Part shown: one piece after another, positions 10,833-21,392 of the stretch
How the letters are laid out: each line of letters begins with the position of its first letter
Numbering within the stretch: position 1 is the first letter of the stretch
Assembly: GCA_013349585.1 (NCBI GenBank)
Contig: DUZG01000003.1
Coordinates: 25,936-89,935 of the forward strand
Direction: 5' to 3'
Origin: Nitrospinota bacterium
GTDB lineage: Bacteria > Nitrospinota > Nitrospinia > Nitrospinales > VA-1
Length of the DNA: 64,000 nucleotides
The notes under the pieces: model-generated
The model's input: the letters and a program-made list of their open reading frames with translations, nothing else
Database searches by the model: none
What the model was told of the DNA's origin: nothing
Translations under genes and position numbers: made by a program

Positions 10833-12572
10833 TTAAAAATGTGTCGACAAGCTGAAAAACATTCGGGTGTCCTTGTTGCCCTCTGCCGAGACATCTCGGT
10901 TTAGAGGCTTGTCAAATTCAACATACCCGGAAATATAATCCGTAACATTGAATCTCAATCCCATACCAATAGAACTGAGGTCTTGTTTGCTGGAGCCGGT
11001 TGAAGTTTTGATTCGACTCCACACCGTTCCATAATCGAAAAATGTATATGCCTGGATGTCTTGAATGTAGGCTCTATTGATTTGAAAGGCTTTTTGTAAC
11101 TCAAGCTTTAAAGCCAAGCCATGGTCACCTGTAATTTCTGAAGGATCAAAAGCCCGTCCAAATTGTGAGCCACCTACTCCAAACTCTTGGGGTGCCAATA
11201 GTTTTTCAAAAGAGTATTGCCACGATGCAGCGCCCAATAACATCCAGGAAGGAACCAGTTGTTGCAGTCGAAGCACTTCTCCAGAGATTTTTGAAAAGTT
11301 AGCTCTGCCTTCGGGGCGCGAAAGCTTGAGTCCGCCCGATTCGCTGGCGCCAAAAATGTTTAGTCCCTGGCTCCAGTTAATGCTAAGTAAGTTGACCCCG
11401 CGATAACTGTCGACGAAATCGTAAGACAAACCAAAATTGGCGATGCGTAATTTATCTTTCGAATTCGTATCACCCAAAAATTTTGTAGTGGAATCTCTGC
11501 GGGCAAAACCAAAAAACGTGTTCAAGTTTTCAGCGCGAGATCGGATGATAGGATGTGTCACTCGCAACGTGAAAGCGGTGCTATTTCCTTTCACATCAAA
11601 AACTTCAAGATCCGCACCGGGTTGAGACTTGCTGGCTGAACCAGAAAAATAAATTTTAGTTCCTTCAGAAAAGACAGGCTGTTCATAAAATCCACTAAAG
11701 AACCTCAGCTCATCGGTTTGTTTTGTAATTACCCCTTGAAAGCCGATTCGTTCATAAAGCCCTAGCAAAGAATTTGTGCTGGCATTGCTAGAAAACTGGA
11801 TGGGTCCGTTGAATTTTGAACCACGGTTATCGACTCCAAGACTTCCTGCGTATCTTTTATTCTCAAAAATCAAGGTCAGGTCGGTAGCCCCTGATTGAAC
11901 TTTAGAAGGCGTTAAAACCGATTTCACTGTCACGCCGGGCAAGTCATCTACTAAAAGCAAATATCGCTCGAGATCTTTGGCAAGTAGCGGTTTGGATTTT
12001 AAAAGCTTCTTGCGATATTTATTAAGTAAGCTTCTCGGGCCGATAACATCTCCCTGAACATTGACCTTGTCCACGAAACCTTCTATGACATCGATACGGA
12101 TGACCCCTCTGTCAATTTGTTGCGGAGGAACAACAGCTTTGCTCAAAATGTATCCGTCATTCCTGTACATATTCGTAATTGTTTGTGCAATGCCATACAC
12201 ATGCCCTAACGAAATACGCTTTCGCATATACTTTTTAAATAATCTGGAAAACCTGCGTTTGCTGTAAAGGGTCGAACCCTTAATAACCATTTTTCGCAAA
12301 ATAAACTTTACCTTCCGCAACTCCTCGGGAAACATAGGTTTGAGATTGTCTTTTCGTACGGGTATCTTTTGCGCTTTTGGTTTTGCTTGCTTCTTGAAGC
12401 GTTCTTCGAATCGGAGTGGGGAGGCCTGCTTATAAACTTGATCCCGCCCTTGGGAAGAAATCTGGGCAAAAGAGGGCAAGGCAAAAAAATTACAGAAGAG
12501 AAGGCAAAAAGCCCCTACTGTAAGAATTTTATTTTTGAAATTAGTTGTAACCAAATCCACCACCATATTCAT
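10833..12572 (-). CDS. ShlB/FhaC/HecB-family TpsB outer-membrane transporter
   Basis: 579 aa; POTRA-like N-terminus (GYILSKAVVPPQQIDRGVIRIDVIEGFVDKVNVQGD), beta-barrel C-terminus; 8 nt from tpsA. Confidence 0.9.
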   Translation of the reverse strand: MNMVVDLVTTNFKNKILTVGAFCLLFCNFFALPSFAQISSQGRDQVYKQASPLRFEERFKKQAKPKAQKIPVRKDNLKPMFPEELRKVKFILRKMVIKGSTLYSKRRFSRLFKKYMRKRISLGHVYGIAQTITNMYRNDGYILSKAVVPPQQIDRGVIRIDVIEGFVDKVNVQGDVIGPRSLLNKYRKKLLKSKPLLAKDLERYLLLVDDLPGVTVKSVLTPSKVQSGATDLTLIFENKRYAGSLGVDNRGSKFNGPIQFSSNASTNSLLGLYERIGFQGVITKQTDELRFFSGFYEQPVFSEGTKIYFSGSASKSQPGADLEVFDVKGNSTAFTLRVTHPIIRSRAENLNTFFGFARRDSTTKFLGDTNSKDKLRIANFGLSYDFVDSYRGVNLLSINWSQGLNIFGASESGGLKLSRPEGRANFSKISGEVLRLQQLVPSWMLLGAASWQYSFEKLLAPQEFGVGGSQFGRAFDPSEITGDHGLALKLELQKAFQINRAYIQDIQAYTFFDYGTVWSRIKTSTGSSKQDLSSIGMGLRFNVTDYISGYVEFDKPLNRDVSAEGNKDTRMFFSLSTHF

Positions 12573-13136
12573 CTTAGCGGGAAATAAAGAGCTGAAGTTG
12601 AGTCCAAAAATACCTTTGCTAAAATCCTTGAATTACCGTAAATAAAGGGCTTGAGCCTTAAAAGGTTCTGCTGCATACTTGCTGTCTCAATCGAGATTAC
12701 TTCCCATATTTCATAGAGTTTCATGCCATAATTTGACAGCCCAAAGCCTCGGGGGAATTCGAAAGAATATTTGATTTTTTAAACAAACTGCATTGGAAGT
12801 TAACCCTTTAATTACAAGTATTTCAGGCATATTGACTCCTTATTAAAAGCAAGGACTATGCCAAAGGGCGTCCTACGAGAATAATTGCGTAAGTATTTGT
12901 AAATAAAGTATTTTATTAGTTTTGATGCGGGAAAAATTACTCGGTACAGAGTCAAAATCGGAAGTTTTTTCCATTGCCTGTCAATTTTTTGATAACAGGA
13001 GAAGAGATGGAAAATCCTATTTGGGATATTTGAGGGTTCAAAAAAAGTCAAAGAATTTAAAAAAAGCCGGGCAACCCTCTAAGATTAAAACCATAAGTCG
13101 ATTGATTTTTCTACTTCCGGCTATCTAGACTCCATT

Positions 13137-13358
13137 GTGCAAAGGGGGAAATTGGCAAACGATAAATCCATGATAATTTTGAATCTGTGCGACTTTTACT
13201 CCCACGAAATATCTGACTGTGGAGCACAACCCATATTGGCGGAATAATTGAACCTTGAAAAACAAGACTCCTACAAATTGACTGCAGTGATGGCCTGCGA
13301 CAAGTATAAAAGCCCGGTCGATATTCTGAAAGAAAGGTTTCACGACCCTGATCTCTAA
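13137..13358 (+). pseudogene. Small hypothetical gene with one in-frame TAA (codon 37)
   Basis: Single frame: VQRGKLANDKSMIILNLCDFYSHEISDCGAQPILAE*LNLEKQDSYKLTAVMACDKYKSPVDILKERFHDPDL*; TAA at 13245-13247. Confidence 0.4.
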
Positions 13359-13504
13359 GAAGTCATAGCTATATTTACCCTTACCTATTTGCGTTTTTCC
13401 TTCCTGTTTTATCCTTAACCAATTTGAAACGTTCGCTTGACAATTATGTAATGTGAGAAGGCTATACTTTTCTTAGTCGACAACCTGATTTTAAGGAAAA
13501 TTTT

Positions 13505-13888
13505 ATGTCTTTGAAAAACGATGGTAAAAAGAAACTCGCAGAATATTTTTGAATGGAAATCATCAAGGCCATCCTGACTTCACCTGAAGTAAAGCTCTCG
13601 ATCAAGCAACTGCAGGCATTGGGGCTTTTGGATTATGTCAGCGAGTATAATTTAGTGCTGGAAGTGGAAGAACCGGGACAAATAAATTTTTCACACAGCC
13701 AAAAGAGTAGGGAAAAGACGATTCTTAAGGATAAAATCGATCTCGAAGATTCAGAAACGTTCAAGAAAATTTCTATGCCGTGGGTAGATGAAAAATTGTT
13801 GTCAGGTAACGAGATGCTTTTCGAAGAATATCTCAGTCAAGAATTTGATGAGGAACAATGGTTGAAGCAAAGCAAAATCAGGCTTTAA
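13505..13888 (+). CDS. Hypothetical protein; upstream in-frame segment MSLKNDGKKKLAEYF separated from ATG 13553 by an in-frame TGA
   Basis: ATG 13505, TGA 13550-13552, ATG 13553, all in the same frame; downstream 111 aa intact. Confidence 0.5.
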
Positions 13889-13932
13889 TTTTCCGCTTTT
13901 CTTCAAGATATTCTTGCCCGAAAAATGAGAGT

Positions 13933-14319
13933 TTATTTGGCGACTAGGTGATCCGCGATCAGAATAATATGTTGTTTATTTACCGCAAGAAATTTGGATT
14001 CAAATAAAACATTCCCAGTGACCAGGCAATAGACTTTGGCATCGATCACAGGAATGAAGCTTTCCTCCCCCTGATTCAACATATCCAAAAGTCGATTATT
14101 TGGGAACTTGAAAATCTTTCCCTCGACTTTTTAGCTCGCGGTTCGAATAATGGCGCTGATGGTTTCTTTTTTGACAAAAGCGTTGTAGGCCATGTCTCGA
14201 TCCCTTACCTGATTCAAGTAAAAATAAACAGCCCGATCTCGAATATTTTTGCGAGCATTTAGCTTACCCGTTTTTCCTCCTTCTGACAAGAGAGCCTTCT
14301 CATAAATTGCATGCTTCAT
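13933..14319 (-). pseudogene. Small conserved-looking hypothetical gene interrupted by one in-frame TAA
   Basis: Reverse frame: MKHAIYEKALL...SAIIRTAS*KVEGKIFKFPNNRLLDMLNQGEESFIPVIDAKVYCLVTGNVLFESKFLAVNKQHIILIADHLVAK*; TAA at 14131-14133. Confidence 0.55.
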
Positions 14320-14375
14320 GTGGGTATGTGGTATTCTTCATTTTGATTTTTTTAAACTCTATTTAATCGCTAATT

Positions 14376-16415
14376 ATGAATAAGCCCGGCACACAAAGAC
14401 TTCAAGGTACCGATGGTATACGCCGGGAAACAAAGCTCGCTAGTGATTTTGAATGCAAAGGGCTCACTCCGCAGCAAGTATTTCTTGAGAAGGGCTGGAT
14501 CACCGAGCAATTCATGGAGTTATATGCCTATGTGCATATTAAAAATCTGCCAGGACCCAAAAAAGCAAAAAATATTGTGGTGGGATGGGACCCGCGGGAC
14601 CCATCTGGAATTTTTATTGAAGCTGCTATCAAGGGGATTCGTAAGGCTGGGGGCAATGCCCTGACTCTTGGGATTGTGCCAACCCCGCTGGTACCGCTCT
14701 TTATGCTCCATCAGGATGCCGAATGCGGCATTATGATTACGGCATCGCATAACCCCAATGACCAGAACGGAATAAAACTTTTTTCCCCTTTTCGCGGCAT
14801 GAAACCTCTGCCGTCCGACGACTCTCGATTGACTCATTTTATTTCGCAGCAAAAATATTCCGCCATTAAAAGCCTATTATTAAAGGGTAAGCGTAAAGAT
14901 TACAGGAAAAATGCTTTGGAACTTTTTAGCGAGTTTACCCTAGCTCCCGAAAACTCGTGGATTGATGAATCGATCAATTTTGAAAACGTGGTGCTGGTTG
15001 TTGACCCTGCTAATGGCTCGCTCACGGGCATTGCCAGGGAAATTTTTACCCAGGCAGGGGTTGGGAAAGTATTCGAGGTCAACGGAAAATTAAATGGGGA
15101 TGTGAACGTGTTTTCCGGTGTGGCCGATCTCGAAGGCCGAGACCGGATCGCTGCCGAGCAGATTAAAAATCCCGGCGGGTATTTTTATCGCCACCAAGCC
15201 GTTGTTAAACTTTTTGAAGTAGGACGTAAGCACAAACCCTTCTTGCGCAAAGGAATAATGCGAGCCGTGGCAGCCATCTTCGATGCAGATGCCGATCGTT
15301 TTTTTATGTTGGAATACGATCCTTTTAAAGATCTACTCTGGGTATTGAGCGGCGATGAAACGGCTATTTTGCAAGCCAAACATCTGTCGACCCAGTTCCC
15401 AGAAAAATATAAAGAATCTTTGTATATCAATACCGTTGAAAGCGATCTCAATGCTGCAATCGCCGCTGAAAAAATGGGATTGAAATCTGAGCTGACCGCT
15501 GTAGGCGATAAATGGATTCTTCTTGAAATACTGTTAAAACATTTAGAGAAAAAAGCAAAAGGCAGCGATTGCCCGAAGCAAAAACGTTTGGTATTTCAGC
15601 GTGAAGCGAAGAAGCTAAAAAAGGTGGGTATAACAAGTATTGCTTCGCTAAAAAAACTTGCCAAAATTTTGGGTGAAAAAAAGAGGCCGAAAGAAGATGC
15701 TAACTCGGTTCTGGCAGTTGGCAGTGAAGAAACCGGGCATAATATTACAGAGTCAAAATTTACTCGGCCTGATGGAGAAGCAGTGTCGATTTATTCTGGT
15801 AATGGCATTAAAAGTGCTTTGAACACTCTGGTGGCGACCGAATATCTAAATCTTTCTCCAACAAAATATTACAATAAGATAAGTCGACCCTTTACCCCAG
15901 GCTTTAAGGGTACGCTTTATGTTTATTATATTCAACAGGAATTGTTTTTCAGAGGTTCAATAGTCTGGCGAAAAGTAAAGCAAACTCTTATGCGTGCGGC
16001 TAAAAAAAGAAGCTATCAAGTTGCGACTCGAATTTTTCCTGAAGACCCCGATATGTTATATATCTCATTGTCGGCAGGGAAAGCGGGTATCTTCGTGAGG
16101 AACTCCGGCACCGAAAATAAAATCAGTATCAATCTCCGAGGAAGTAAGTTGGATGCCGCGAACCTGAAACAAATGGGACAAGAGACTATAAAAATACTTT
16201 TCACGGCCTTAAAAAACTGCGATCATCATTTTTTTAAACTGGAATTGGATGCGCTTAGTCAGATTGCATCGCAGCCCTTGAATGAAAAAGATTTAGAAAT
16301 TGAAAAATTTTCAAAAACCCGACTGGTCACTGAAATGCAGAAACAGAGCCTCATTGAAATGAGTTCCAAAGGCTTCCGCTTGACCGCGCTTGGAAAATGG
16401 TATGTAGGAAATTGA
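14376..16415 (+). CDS. Alpha-D-phosphohexomutase superfamily (phosphoglucomutase/phosphomannomutase-like)
   Basis: 679 aa; GIMITASHNPNDQNGIKLFSP catalytic loop, DADADR metal-binding loop, C-terminal RNSGTENKI phosphate-binding motif. Confidence 0.9.
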   Translation: MNKPGTQRLQGTDGIRRETKLASDFECKGLTPQQVFLEKGWITEQFMELYAYVHIKNLPGPKKAKNIVVGWDPRDPSGIFIEAAIKGIRKAGGNALTLGIVPTPLVPLFMLHQDAECGIMITASHNPNDQNGIKLFSPFRGMKPLPSDDSRLTHFISQQKYSAIKSLLLKGKRKDYRKNALELFSEFTLAPENSWIDESINFENVVLVVDPANGSLTGIAREIFTQAGVGKVFEVNGKLNGDVNVFSGVADLEGRDRIAAEQIKNPGGYFYRHQAVVKLFEVGRKHKPFLRKGIMRAVAAIFDADADRFFMLEYDPFKDLLWVLSGDETAILQAKHLSTQFPEKYKESLYINTVESDLNAAIAAEKMGLKSELTAVGDKWILLEILLKHLEKKAKGSDCPKQKRLVFQREAKKLKKVGITSIASLKKLAKILGEKKRPKEDANSVLAVGSEETGHNITESKFTRPDGEAVSIYSGNGIKSALNTLVATEYLNLSPTKYYNKISRPFTPGFKGTLYVYYIQQELFFRGSIVWRKVKQTLMRAAKKRSYQVATRIFPEDPDMLYISLSAGKAGIFVRNSGTENKISINLRGSKLDAANLKQMGQETIKILFTALKNCDHHFFKLELDALSQIASQPLNEKDLEIEKFSKTRLVTEMQKQSLIEMSSKGFRLTALGKWYVGN

Positions 16416-16417
16416 CT

Positions 16418-17191
16418 ATGCAAGACTTGTCCCTGTTCTTTTCAGATTTGGACCGAGAGCCTTATAAGACGCTGTTTTCTGGGGTTGATCAGGTTTGGGG
16501 GCCATTGAGAAATCTCGATTCGATATTACAGTCGCTGATGAAAAGTAAAACAGATTCCTATTCAATAGAGTTGGAGGGTGCCAGTTTTGACAAAAATGAA
16601 AAGGGATTATTCGTGCAGAAATGGATAACACTGGATCGCGCGGTTTATTTAAAAGAGTTGGGAATTTTTATTGGCTCGGGTACTCGGTTGGAACCATCAG
16701 CAATAATTAAAGGTCCGGCGGTGATAGACGAGAACTGCGACATTCGGCAAGGCGCTTATATTCGCGGAAATGTTTTTGCCGGCGAAGGTTGTGTGATCGG
16801 TCATGCGACAGAAGTTAAAAATAGTATTTTAATGGATCACAGTGAAGCTGGGCATTTCAATTATATTGGTGACAGTATTGTGGGGCGCCATGTCAATATG
16901 GGTGCCGGGTCGAAACTGGCAAACTTGCAGTTTCGTAGCAGGGAAGAAAAACAGGAAGGTTTTGTCCATCCGATTCAGATTCCGTCTGCGGGCCTTGATA
17001 CCGGTATGGAAAAGCTGGGAGCTGTGGTGGGAGATCATGCCGAGATTGGGTGTAACGCGGTTCTTTGCCCGGGAGCATTGTTGGGTAAAGATACCTGGGT
17101 TTACCCTAACCTGATGGTGCCAAAAGGTTATTATCCTCCTAAAACCGTACTGACTCCAAAAGACAGAAAACTACGAAGTATAGATAGGTAA
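16418..17191 (+). CDS. Left-handed beta-helix sugar acyl-/nucleotidyltransferase-like protein (GlmU C-terminal-like)
   Basis: Hexapeptide-repeat pattern (IKGPAVIDENCDIRQGAYIRGNVFAGEGCVIGHATEVKNSI); internal ATG start chosen within the 16397 ORF. Confidence 0.8.
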   Translation: MQDLSLFFSDLDREPYKTLFSGVDQVWGPLRNLDSILQSLMKSKTDSYSIELEGASFDKNEKGLFVQKWITLDRAVYLKELGIFIGSGTRLEPSAIIKGPAVIDENCDIRQGAYIRGNVFAGEGCVIGHATEVKNSILMDHSEAGHFNYIGDSIVGRHVNMGAGSKLANLQFRSREEKQEGFVHPIQIPSAGLDTGMEKLGAVVGDHAEIGCNAVLCPGALLGKDTWVYPNLMVPKGYYPPKTVLTPKDRKLRSIDR

Positions 17192-17195
17192 GTTT

Positions 17196-17699
17196 ATGAA
17201 TACTAAAGACTCATCATCGAAAGAACAATCTAATCTTGATGCCTTTTTCGAAATGTTTGACTGGGTGGATGACGATGTTTCTGAACTGAATAACGACGAA
17301 GAAGTCGATGTCAGTGGCTATGAATGTCTTTTCATTGCATTCAATAATTTGCGCAGTTATTGCAAGCAGATCGATTTAGATTTCAGTCAGATTGAAGACC
17401 AATACCAAGCTTCTATCAATCCCGGTCAATCTGATGAAACCTTCTGGGACCAAGATCTGGATGCGACCTATTCAGAAATGGATGAGCTGGCTGGGTTCGG
17501 GAAACTATTGGAAACAATAGAGAAAGGTTTTTCGGAGTATGAAAAATTTTGCAATAAAAGTGATGAGATTTTTGATGAGTGGCATTGTGTCCTAATAATG
17601 CACTCTTTTCTGCGGAAGTTTTGCGATAAACTCGAAATTGATTACACTTTGCTTCAGGACGATATTTCTGCCCTCAAGTTGGAAATGAAGAAGAAGTAG
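17196..17699 (+). CDS. Acidic hypothetical protein
   Basis: 167 aa ORF 4 nt after the preceding gene. Confidence 0.65.
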   Translation: MNTKDSSSKEQSNLDAFFEMFDWVDDDVSELNNDEEVDVSGYECLFIAFNNLRSYCKQIDLDFSQIEDQYQASINPGQSDETFWDQDLDATYSEMDELAGFGKLLETIEKGFSEYEKFCNKSDEIFDEWHCVLIMHSFLRKFCDKLEIDYTLLQDDISALKLEMKKK

Positions 17700-17808
17700 C
17701 GTAATTTGACTGGAACAATGGTAAATGCCTTCCTTTATGTCTCAGGGGATTTTCTTTCTACCTAATTCCATATAAAGTGGTATATTTCTGCGAGCAATTT
17801 GGCAATAA

Positions 17809-17890
17809 GCCGGTGTGGTGAAATTGGTATACACGCTAGTTTTAGGAACTAGTGCTTTCGGGCGTGGGGGTTCGAGTCCCTCCACCGGCA
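17809..17890 (+). tRNA. tRNA-Leu (UAG anticodon)
   Basis: Acceptor GCCGGTG/CACCGGC plus discriminator A; anticodon arm CTAGT-TTTAGGA-ACTAG; variable arm; T-loop GGTTCGAGTCC. Confidence 0.95.
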
Positions 17891-17999
17891 TTCCTCGGAG
17901 GAAGAAGTAATAGGAGTTGCCAAATCTTAATTTATGCCGACAAAATGAAAACTCAGTTTTATAAGCCTTTGTTAAAACTTTAGAAAAATTGAAAGCTAT

Positions 18000-19355
18000 A
18001 TGAAGATCGAAATTGAAGACATTGATTCTTGTAATAAGAAAATTAATTTTGTAGTTCCTTATCAGGATTACAAAAAAGAAGTGGACAAGTACTATCAGAA
18101 ACTGGGAAGAGAGGTTAAAGTCCCTGGTTTTCGTAAAGGTAAAGTGCCTGCCTCCCTGTTAGAAAAGCAGTTTGGGCCTGATGTTAAAAAAGAGGTGTTG
18201 AGCAACCTCATCAGTGATCGTCTGAACCAGGCTATCGCTGAAAAGGAATTGCGTGCCATCGGTCAACCGCATCTTTTGGAGGTCAACGCAGAGGAAGGTA
18301 CCGATATTTCTGTATCCGCTTCGCTAGAAGTGTTGCCGAGTATCGATATTCAAGATTATTCGGGGATGGAGATGGAGATGAAAGTGCCCCGTATCACTGA
18401 TGAAGAAGTCAATCAGACTATTGAGACTTTTCGTCAAAGAAAAGCAAAAACTATAGAGATTACGGATCGTCCTGTGGAGGAAGATGACCTTATAAAAGTC
18501 GACTTCACAAGCAAAATGGGAGACCAGCCCTTTGAAGGTGGAACAGCCCAGGACCAAGCCATTCGAGTAGGATCGGGTCAGCTAATCGAAGGTTTGGACA
18601 AAGGTATGGTTGGCATGAAGATCGGGGAAAACCGCGAAATTCAGGTGAAGGTGCCAGAGGACTACCAGGGTAAAGAAATCGCCGGTAAAGATGTCGATTT
18701 CAATGTCACCTTGAAAGGCATTCAGGAGCAGGAACTGCCAGAGCTTAATGATGATTTTGCACGCGAAGTGGATGCTGAAAAGAAATATGAAAGTATGGAA
18801 GACATGAAAGCTAAGGTCCGGGTTGAGTTGGAGGGATATGAGCGCGATGAAGCTAAAAAGGCCGTCAAAAAAACACTTGCGGATAAACTTGCCGAGCAAA
18901 ACCCTGTCGAGTTGCCCGAAGGCTTGATCAAAGAGCAAGTCAAGTTCATGTCTGATCAGGCTAATAAGAAGCAAGGGAAAGAAGCTAAACATGATCATGG
19001 TCACGACCATGATCACGACCACGATCATGAAGAAGAGGTTTCACCCGAGCTGATTGAAAAATATAAGGAACCTGCTGTCAAAGCTCTTCGAGAAGAGCTA
19101 ATTCTGGATCAATTATCCCGTGACTTGGAATTGGAGGTTACTCCAGAGGAGCTGGATCAAGAATTGCAAAATATGGCCCAGTTGTTAGGGGGTGGGGACA
19201 ACCTGCAACAAATGAAAAAGGAATGGGAAAAGAACGGTGTGCTTGCACGTTTGCACAGTCGTATGAAACGCGATAAGACCCTAAATGCAGCCCTTGAAAA
19301 AGTAACATTGAAGGAAGTAATGGTTGACAGAAAAGATTTAATTGCAGATAATTGA
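18000..19355 (+). CDS. tig: Trigger factor
   Basis: 451 aa; ribosome-binding signature VPGFRKGKVPASLLEKQFG, FKBP-like domain, followed by clpP-clpX-lon. Confidence 0.95.
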   Translation: MKIEIEDIDSCNKKINFVVPYQDYKKEVDKYYQKLGREVKVPGFRKGKVPASLLEKQFGPDVKKEVLSNLISDRLNQAIAEKELRAIGQPHLLEVNAEEGTDISVSASLEVLPSIDIQDYSGMEMEMKVPRITDEEVNQTIETFRQRKAKTIEITDRPVEEDDLIKVDFTSKMGDQPFEGGTAQDQAIRVGSGQLIEGLDKGMVGMKIGENREIQVKVPEDYQGKEIAGKDVDFNVTLKGIQEQELPELNDDFAREVDAEKKYESMEDMKAKVRVELEGYERDEAKKAVKKTLADKLAEQNPVELPEGLIKEQVKFMSDQANKKQGKEAKHDHGHDHDHDHDHEEEVSPELIEKYKEPAVKALREELILDQLSRDLELEVTPEELDQELQNMAQLLGGGDNLQQMKKEWEKNGVLARLHSRMKRDKTLNAALEKVTLKEVMVDRKDLIADN

Positions 19356-19479
19356 TAGTCAAGCTGTCTTTAGTTATCAAGCTATTTCTAAATGACTTTC
19401 AAGCCAATAATCCTTTCTGATCCCTGTTTGGTTTCAGAGGGTGGTTCATCTTACCTGAAGTCCTAATCAAGAGAGAAAA

Positions 19480-20100
19480 ATGAATTCCATTCACAACCAA
19501 TTAGTACCCATTGTTGTAGAGCAAACCAGTCGCGGCGAAAGGTCTTACGACATTTATTCGCGCCTCTTAAAAGACCGGATCATTTTCATCGGTACTGCCA
19601 TTGACGATCACATGGCAAACCTTATTATTGCACAATTATTATTTCTTGAGTCGGATGAGCCGGATCAGGATATTTATATTTATCTCAATAGTCCGGGCGG
19701 TCAGGTCAGTTCGGGGATGGCTATTTACGATACGATGCAATACATCAAACCTGATGTTCAGACTATTTGTATTGGTCAGGCCGCCAGCATGGGCTCTTTG
19801 CTTCTTGCAGCTGGAGCGCCAAAAAAGCGTTTTGCTCTACCGCATTCGAGAATCATGATTCATCAGCCTAGTGGCGGGTTCCAGGGGCAGCACAGCGATA
19901 TCGAAATTCAGGCCAAAGAGATTTCCCGGATTCGAACTATATTAGACGGTATCCTTGCAAAACACTCAGGCAAAGATGTTGCCCAGATTAACAAGGATAC
20001 TGAGCGCGATAATTATATGACCGCAGAGGAAGCGAAAAATTACGGCTTGATAGACAGTGTTATTAGCAATCGTGAAGAAGTGAAAAAAGATAAAAAGTAA
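19480..20100 (+). CDS. clpP: ATP-dependent Clp protease proteolytic subunit
   Basis: 206 aa; catalytic Ser region [14 protein letters not shown] and [14 protein letters not shown]. Confidence 0.98.
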   Translation: MNSIHNQLVPIVVEQTSRGERSYDIYSRLLKDRIIFIGTAIDDHMANLIIAQLLFLESDEPDQDIYIYLNSPGGQVSSGMAIYDTMQYIKPDVQTICIGQAASMGSLLLAAGAPKKRFALPHSRIMIHQPSGGFQGQHSDIEIQAKEISRIRTILDGILAKHSGKDVAQINKDTERDNYMTAEEAKNYGLIDSVISNREEVKKDKK

Positions 20101-20140
20101 AACGGATTTTTAACTACATCGAGTTAAGGTCGAGGACTTT

Positions 20141-21388
20141 ATGGCAAAGAAAAGCACAACCACCGGGAATTACCGCTGTTCTTTTTGCGGCAAGAGTCAG
20201 GAAGAAGTCAAGAAACTGATTGCCGGGTCCAGCGTCTATATCTGTGACGAATGCATTGAGCTATGCAATGAAATCATGGTGGAAGAGTGGGCCCAGGAAA
20301 AGTGTGAAGACTTCCAGCATTTGCTGAAGCCAAAAGAAATTTATAATCATCTTGATCAATACATTATTAATCAGGAGCGTTGTAAAAAAATTCTTTCCGT
20401 TGCCGTTCACAATCATTTCAAGCGCGTTGATTCGAACCTTGATATGGATGATGTGGAGTTGCAAAAAAGTAATGTGTTGTTGATCGGGCCTACCGGCTCC
20501 GGGAAAACACTCATGGCGCAAACGCTAGCGCGTATCGTTGATGTCCCGTTCACCATTGTTGATGCGACGACATTGACGGAGGCGGGTTATGTCGGAGAAG
20601 ATGTCGAGAACATTATCCTCAAGCTTCTGCAAAGTGCTGATTACGATGTCGAGAAAGCCGAGCGAGGGATTATTTATATTGATGAAGTCGATAAGATTTC
20701 TCGGAAATCAGAAAACCTGTCCATCACTCGCGATGTGTCTGGGGAGGGTGTCCAGCAGGCGTTGCTAAAAATCATTGAAGGCACAACTGCTAGCGTTCCA
20801 CCGCAGGGTGGACGTAAGCATCCTCATCAGGAATTTCTGCAGGTAGATACCACCAATATATTATTTGTTTGTGGTGGTGCATTTGTGGGTATGAGTGAAA
20901 TTATTCGCAATCGGGTTGGCAAAAAAAGCCTTGGATTTGGACAAAAAATCGTTTCCAAGACTGAGTTGGAGCAAGAAGATTTTCTTGAAAAAATTCAACC
21001 TGAAGATCTGCTTAAGTATGGTTTAATCCCTGAGTTTGTCGGACGGTTTTCAGCGGTGGCTACACTTAAAGAGTTAGACATAGAAGCGCTGATAAAAGTT
21101 ATGACCGAGCCGAAGAACGCGCTGGTCAAGCAATACAAAAAACTATTTGAGTTTGAAGACATTAAGCTTAAGTTTACGGATGGTGCTGTTAAAGCTATCG
21201 CCGAAAAAGCGATTGAGCGAAAAACTGGAGCAAGAGGTTTACGCGCCGTGATGGAAGAAACTATGCTTGAAATTATGTTCGAGCTACCTTCGCAAAAAGA
21301 AGTCGAAGAAGTTGTTATTAATGAAGAAGTCGTTGCCAAAGGTGAAAAGCCCATAATGGTTTACGCGAAAAAGAAACAGGCCAGTTAG
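20141..21388 (+). CDS. clpX: Clp protease ATP-binding subunit ClpX
   Basis: 415 aa; zinc-binding N-terminus CSFCGKSQ...CDECIELC, Walker A GPTGSGKT. Confidence 0.98.
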   Translation: MAKKSTTTGNYRCSFCGKSQEEVKKLIAGSSVYICDECIELCNEIMVEEWAQEKCEDFQHLLKPKEIYNHLDQYIINQERCKKILSVAVHNHFKRVDSNLDMDDVELQKSNVLLIGPTGSGKTLMAQTLARIVDVPFTIVDATTLTEAGYVGEDVENIILKLLQSADYDVEKAERGIIYIDEVDKISRKSENLSITRDVSGEGVQQALLKIIEGTTASVPPQGGRKHPHQEFLQVDTTNILFVCGGAFVGMSEIIRNRVGKKSLGFGQKIVSKTELEQEDFLEKIQPEDLLKYGLIPEFVGRFSAVATLKELDIEALIKVMTEPKNALVKQYKKLFEFEDIKLKFTDGAVKAIAEKAIERKTGARGLRAVMEETMLEIMFELPSQKEVEEVVINEEVVAKGEKPIMVYAKKKQAS

Positions 21389-21392
21389 CATT

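Noticed and set aside
13437-13470. TTGACA ... TATACT upstream of the 13505 gene
   Set aside because: Spacer is about 20 nt, longer than the usual 16-18.
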